NCBI GenBank assembly: GCA_016801885.1
Contig: CM028888.1
Coordinates: forward strand, 9,072,170 to 9,136,169
DNA: 64,000 bases
DNA from: Toxotes chatareus
Lineage: Eukaryota > Chordata > Actinopteri > Toxotidae
Direction: 5' to 3'
A model generated the notes under the pieces. It saw only the letters and a program-made list of their open reading frames with translations. It was not told the DNA's origin and made no database searches. This document shows, in pieces, positions 59,055-64,000 of the stretch. The position numbers and the translations under genes are program-made. The first letter of the stretch is position 1, and the number at the start of each line of letters is the position of its first letter.

Positions 59055-59230
59055 CATCATATGTCTCGAGGGTGTCTGATAAATCGAACATGCTCGCATG
59101 ATAAATTGGCAAAGGGAAGCCTCACAAAGCACTTAATAATCACTGCTAATTGCTCCATTCATTATCATCTGATTGGGAAGCCGCATAAGGGTCTTTACTA
59201 CATGGGAGCAACAGCAGTCGTGTGTGCTGT
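59055..59230. promoter_or_regulatory. Candidate conserved non-coding element
   Basis: Contains CATGATAAATTGGCAAAGG (59098), CACTTAATAATCACTGCTAA (59130) and CCATTCATTATCATCTGATT (59156), with GGGAAGCCGCATAAGGG next to them. The pattern of AT cores in a GC-containing frame without simple repeats is typical of fish enhancers. Unproven. Confidence 0.35.
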
Positions 59231-60239
59231 CATATGAGCCAGATCTCTTTCTCTCTACTTCTACAGAAACTTCTTCTACATAACAATATGAAGAAGAAGA
59301 GCATAGAGTATAAGGAAGACAAAAAAAGAAAAAAACAACAACTCAAACTGAAGAGGAATGTCATACTAGGACTATGATTATCATCATGCTGGTAATGATG
59401 TAATAATTGCAAGGCTGTTTGGATACAGGCAGCCACCAAATAGCATTTTTCATGACTATACCTGGAGATGATAAGCAGGCCACATGAAAAAAAGAATGAA
59501 AAGACTGCTTTAAAAGACGGACGCCCTGGAAAGATAGAAAGAATTGAATGAATTTTAGATCACTAGTGTCAGCTTGGAGTGGATTCATCAATAGAATAAA
59601 CCAAATGCATATGCAAGTCCTTGATCTAAAAAACATCTTTCATTTAATATCTGAAATCTAAGCCAGTATTAATCCCCAGTTCTTTTGTCTTTGTTATATT
59701 TTAGTTTATTTCATCTTGGACTGTCAAAGTTAAAAAAAGATGTCAGCCACTTTGTGTATGTTTAAAGAATCCTTCAATTAAAATACAATATTAAAGAAGG
59801 TTGCAAGGAGGTAAGATGAATTGTCATCTTCATCACTGTCAGCCTTTGGTCTGCTTTCTCACAGGAGTTGTGTGTAGTACAACTGAGGGGTTCCACATAA
59901 AGATTTTTTTATCACAGCAGGCAACTTGTGAACCCATAAAACAAAAGAAAACAAACAACAAAAAAAGGCTTATGCAAGTTCAAAAAGGGAATTTAGGGTC
60001 CCTACTCTCAACTGTAAAATAATGGTAAGTGACAGGATAGGATAGACAGATATTTTGGCTCTGGGCCTTTTTCAGTCCCGAGCGTCCATCTTAGTGAACT
60101 GTGTTTACAAAGCAGTGTTCTTATAAAGATTTTATAGTGTAATATTCTTTCCCTTGTGCATTTGGTACACTGATTTACAAAGTGATTCACAGAACAATTC
60201 ACAAACAAACGGTGATTGTTTGACGTAGTAATTGTCGGG
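59231..60239. other. Non-coding DNA, nothing recognised
   Basis: Purine- and A-rich stretches lie at 59286-59350 and 59940-59970. No gene. Confidence 0.5.
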
Positions 60240-60640
60240 TGTCTGAGCGAGTACAGGTGTCAGGGTCAGGGCTGTGACTCCAGTTTATTCCTTGTATCTC
60301 TGGTGTTTTCCCTTTCTCCTATGGCACCAATTCTCCCATGTCTTTCTGTCTGTCTGTATGTTATGGGCGTGGTGCTCCTCACTCTCTCTCTCTCCTGGCT
60401 TCTTGATTACAAATCTGCTTCAGCGTCCCATTTCCCCACGCCTCACCTGCCTGCTTCCCCCTATTCATCTCCCTGCCTGTCGGTCAGTCATCCAGCCTGA
60501 CTCACCACTCTGCCTTCACCCTCACTGAGTCCTGACTTTCCAGCCACCAGCTTCCCCCTGCCCACTGCGTTCACCTGCTGGAATCCTCATCCTCCATTCA
60601 CATTCAGAAAAAAAACAAAAAAAAAACTTTGTGCCTCACA
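60240..60640. repeat. CT-rich block, possibly a dispersed fish repeat
   Basis: TATGGGCGTGG..CTCCT-like text, CTTCTTGATTACAAATC and repeated CTCACC/ACCTGC words (60437-60590) recall a fish interspersed sequence I have seen in this form, but I cannot align it or name it. The Ser/Pro/Leu frames through it are artefacts. It ends in an A-rich run at 60608-60627. Confidence 0.3.
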
Positions 60641-62687
60641 TCTCAGAATGAGAAAGAAATAGAACTCATTCCAGGTTCCACTGAGCTTTTCTTGCTGGCT
60701 GCTTGAAAATATTTACCTACCTGTCCTAATCGTAAGGGCTCCACTGATGATAAGCACTCCTTTCATTATTCGTCCAGTCTGCCCTTTCTGCGGCACTCAT
60801 AACTTAAAGAGGAGATCAGAGGTTTAGAGAAATATGTACAGGGAGAGTTTTCTGCAGGGTGACACATTTATTTACTGCTGTGTAATGTTAAGGTTAGCCC
60901 ATGTGTGACCTCAGCATGGAAAAAGGCTGGAGCTATGATGGCAGTTGTGTGCCGCTGGTTAGATTTGCATATGCATAAGTTTGACATGAAAACTACAGCA
61001 AACAGCATCCGTTGTAAGTCACGTCCGTTAACTTGAGATGTTCACGCTGAGACGTATCCATTTTCTTGCTCATTAAGTGCTTGCATTCTCAGTCTTTTCT
61101 CAACTATAAACAAACTCTTCCCCAGAGCAGTTTGTATCACTTCTTCTTCTTCTTTTTTTTTTTAGCTGACTCCATTAAACTTTATTTCAGGATTAACTTA
61201 TGAAACCTACACTGGAATAACAAACATATCCAAATCCATAAGAGGGATTCTTAAGTGTGTATTTCAGGTGACGCACATCACTCTGGAGCAAGTTGGGTGA
61301 AACCGTCTGAAGAGATGTGAGGATACAGTGATCTTTTCAGAGCTTTGGTCTGTGTTGTGGCCACATTCATTTGTGCTTAATCCTTTTTTTTAGTAGACTT
61401 ATTCCTGCAAGAGACATCTGAGTCCCTTTGATTAGCAGTATATGCAGTGTTAATCACCAGGATCTGAGGGCCATAAATGTAGGTACAGAATTTCATGGCA
61501 ATTGATCCAACGGCTGTCAACCTCACAGTGGCACTAAAGGAAAATTCTGGGAATCAGAAAAGTGAGCAGGATTCATCATCTTGGATGATGAATATCATTG
61601 GGCATTGCCATTATTAGAGTCTTACCTCGTGCATGGCTTAAAACACCAAGTGTGTATTCTCCCATATTGTCCATACACATGCTATCAGTACTTTGAGCTG
61701 GGTGATGTGAATTGGAAGCTGGAATAGGGCCCTAGATGTCTACAGTAGTCGTTCTTCTGTGAAGAAAACACCTGTAAATATTTTCTGTGCTGTTCCGCTT
61801 GATTTATTCAATAATGTGCAGAATCATCATCACACGTTTCATCACCATATTTGCTTTGCCTTTACCTGACAACCTGACAGATTATCATTCAATAGGCTTA
61901 TAGGGTTCATAATGCATCTAAAAGTTCAGTGCTGGATTATGCAGAGTTGACAGGGAAATTCATGAGAAGATAAGTGTCCTTTGTATCAAACCACTCAGAC
62001 AAATGATTCTGCTCATCTTAGCCACACAGCTACTCAGGAGGACACGCCACTTTCTGACAAAGGCAGAAAACACTTGGGTGGAAAAGGTACATTTGCCTTC
62101 TCTTTTCTTTAACAGCTTTGGTGTTTGGTAAATTATGAAGCTGCATATCTTCACTATCCGCAAAACACGGAGTAGTTTAATAACTGTTGTAAAATTTATC
62201 ATCAAACCCATTACCGAAACCATGTATCGTGTACACACTGTGCCGTTTGTTTAATGAGACTCCACACCAAAGGGGTGGTGCTTGTGAAATATGGGGTTAC
62301 CTATGAGATAATATTGGAAAAGCTCCCTCTTTGCAGTCCCTGTTTTCATAGTCTCTAATATCAAACTGATTCATTTTAGAAAAAATGTGAAATACAGGCG
62401 TTGCAGTGATAGCTGTGCAAAAAAAAATCTACACAGCTGACCGGTCCAAGCACACTGGGGCATTAACAGCAGACTGACTGAAGATTTCTGTAATGTATTT
62501 GTCTATAGTACAGCTCCTTGTTAAAGGTTCTCTTAGAGCATATAGTCACTGCAAACATAGATGACTGTCAGCTGAGTTGCTTAAAGGTACCCTGAGGAGA
62601 GACCATTACGAGCTTTATGGAGCAATGTTTTTACAAGTTTGTATCATGCACACACAGGAAGACGCACATGAGCATGTCTGCAATGCA
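60641..62687. other. Non-coding DNA, nothing recognised
   Basis: A CTTCTTCTTCTTC then T11 tract ending in TAG at 61141-61164 mimics a splice acceptor, but no donor or credible frame follows. Nothing else is recognised. Confidence 0.5.
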
Positions 62688-62826
62688 ACACACATTCCCA
62701 TTGGTGTCATGCTTTTCCAGTGACTGGAGGCAGTAATGCGCAAAAAAAGCTTAGCAATGTTCTTGCAAAGGCAGTGAAGGAGAAGACTGCAAACTTGCAA
62801 ACATGAATAATACACAATTTAAAATA
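62688..62826 (+). repeat. Short repeat, copy A
   Basis: The block from AACACACATTCCCA to AATTTAAAATA matches copy B (63089-63210) closely, including CCAGTGACTGGAGGCAGTAA, GCAGTGAAGGAGAAGACTGC and AAAC.[T/A]GCAAACATGAAT. It keeps about 17 bases lost from copy B. It resembles a fish sequence family with GGCGGTAATGC-type text, recalled from memory. Confidence 0.75.
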
Positions 62827-63088
62827 TTGTAAAAATGGCATATGTGAATGTTTAATGAGTAACTTAATTCATTCAACACATTTTTAGGCCTCAAGCATAA
62901 ACATGCCTCTTGTTGGGGGGAAAAGTGAATGTTACCATAGATTTTTATTTGTTTACAAGAAAGGTCCAAACCTAACCAAAGTTGCCTTAGCAAAACTATA
63001 CTAAATATTATTTAATTTGTGTTCAGAAAAAAAACTTCTTATTTCAGAAGTCATGTTCATTATGCGTTTGCATTTTATGTCTGACTGT

Positions 63089-63210
63089 AACACACATTCC
63101 CAGTGTCAGTGCCATACTATTCCAGTGACTGGAGGCAGTAATGCAATGTTCCCGGCAGTGAAGGAGAAGACTGCAAACTAGCAAACATGAATTATACAGA
63201 ATTTAAAATA
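63089..63210 (+). repeat. Short repeat, copy B, interrupted on its right side
   Basis: Same orientation as copy A and 400 bases downstream. Similarity continues to AATTTAAAATA and stops exactly at 63210, where the inverted-repeat element begins. Copy A therefore gives the uninterrupted sequence at that junction. Confidence 0.75.
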
Positions 63211-63631
63211 CACTTCTGCGTAGGATTGAATCAGAGCCTACGCCATAGCCTGTGTCGCTGTTTATACACTGGTGCGTCCTTGTCGTTCTGCAATTACACC
63301 ACCTAAATGCTAGTTAGCAGTGGGCTTAGAGTTTCTTTGTGTACTTCAAACAGCAGTGACTAAATTAAACGGATCATGTTGGAGTTGGAGCTAATAAATG
63401 TTGATCAACATTTACTTTTACTGAAATTACCACAACGCAAAAACAAGACAAGATGTCGGAGCAGATAATGTGTACGGCCACTGAAGTGATTGAGGCAGAT
63501 GGAGGAGGAATTTTTTTGCAAGCAAGTGGACCACCAATCACAGTTGTTGCAGTCAGCAGCATGTGTAGTTAGGCTTTGGCGTAGGGTACATGGCTATGTC
63601 TGACCTACACTATCGATCTTACTGAGAAGTA
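63211..63631. mobile_element. 421-bp non-autonomous DNA transposon with inverted ends
   Basis: The left end CACTTCTGCGTAGGATTGA and the reverse complement of the right end TACTTCTCAGTAAGATCGA agree at 14 of 19 positions. Further in, CCTACGCCATAGCC (63237-63250) and the reverse complement of GGCTTTGGCGTAGG (63571-63584) agree at 13 of 14. CACTTCTG-type ends would suit a hAT-like element, but the expected 8-bp target duplication is not clear. The interior holds an exact 18-bp palindrome (63396-63413) and a 39-codon open frame I do not recognise, with no transposase. Confidence 0.7.
63396..63413. repeat. Perfect 18-bp palindrome inside the 63-kb element
   Basis: AAATGTTGATCAACATTT is its own reverse complement and lies near the middle of the transposon. 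Confidence 0.95.
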
Positions 63632-64000
63632 TAAACTGGCCTTTGGGCTGTTGACTGTATAGGTCATACAATCATTAGTTCATCAAGTTGTAAAAGTGCT
63701 TCCTCTTCCATCCAGGCAAACCTCTCAAATTCAGACCTGCATGAGTCTTTTTGAACTTTGAGAACTGCTAACGGTGGAGAACATAATCCCTTCCATATTT
63801 ATTGTATAAGTAAACACTAATGGAGATAAGCGCTATAGATCTGAAAAAGAATGATTCCTGACAGGAAATCTATTTTGTCTACACAGCAAGCATGCAGCTT
63901 AAGGCTCTATTTCTAAGACAATACACATCTCCTCTCTCTTCAGTGAATCCCCATGTCATCAGAAATCCCTTCCCTTCCTTCCTCTTTCATCTTCATCTTT
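63632..64000. other. Non-coding DNA to the window end, nothing recognised
   Basis: Unique-looking sequence ending in a CT-rich stretch (63971-64000). No gene is supported. Confidence 0.5.

Noticed and set aside
61141..61164. Splice acceptor made of CTTCTTCTTC plus T-run and TAG
   Set aside because: It is a simple-repeat tract; no donor or credible reading frame follows within an exon's length.
63448..63570. 39-codon open frame inside the 63-kb transposon
   Set aside because: No transposase or other domain resemblance; a frame this short is expected by chance.

Overview
This window looks like a stretch of a teleost (probably percomorph-type) nuclear genome. It is AT-rich. It carries the short CA/TG microsatellites, homopolymer runs and pyrimidine/purine tracts typical of fish intronic and intergenic DNA, and its recognisable repeats are of teleost type: a decayed L2-clade LINE, several non-autonomous DNA transposons, and three copies of a dispersed repeat I recall from fish genomes. 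There are no bacterial, organellar or viral gene features. No strand carries a long uninterrupted reading frame with family resemblance. The longest Met-initiated frame (37531-38094 +) is a compositional artefact of a pyrimidine-rich tract. I therefore read the window as a gene desert or the inside of one or more very large introns.

Layout. 1-6 kb: microsatellites, a dispersed-repeat copy (2998-3265), a purine-rich tract and a truncated DNA transposon (4543-4842, minus). 6-11 kb: two small exon-like segments (6005-6049 and 6484-6607) and one better one (10800-10888), each between good splice signals but unrecognised as protein. 15-20 kb: long T-runs, a perfect 15-bp hairpin, a second dispersed-repeat copy, a 16-bp minisatellite and a 130-bp head-to-head inverted repeat (19486-19616). 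24.5-26.3 kb: the main identifiable element, an L2-type LINE pseudogene with recognisable endonuclease and C-terminal reverse transcriptase pieces and the catalytic core deleted. 29.1-29.8 kb: a longer copy of the transposon family seen at 4.5 kb. 34-60 kb: mostly unique non-coding DNA with repeated blocks of mixed-composition sequence rich in homeodomain-type (TAATTA), octamer and GATA-like motifs. These are candidate conserved regulatory elements, among them a perfect 22-bp palindrome with two TAATTA cores (46479-46500), and a near-consensus CTCF site lies at 37991-38004. 62.7-63.6 kb: two copies of a short repeat, the second interrupted by a 421-bp terminal-inverted-repeat element whose left boundary falls exactly where the two copies diverge.

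No set of genes working together can be described, because no gene is demonstrated. The most useful content is (i) the within-window comparisons that define transposon boundaries, (ii) the candidate regulatory blocks and (iii) a few exon-like segments. I did not find evidence for a new biological system. Calls that rest on memory of fish repeat families, and all regulatory-element calls, need alignment to other fish genomes.
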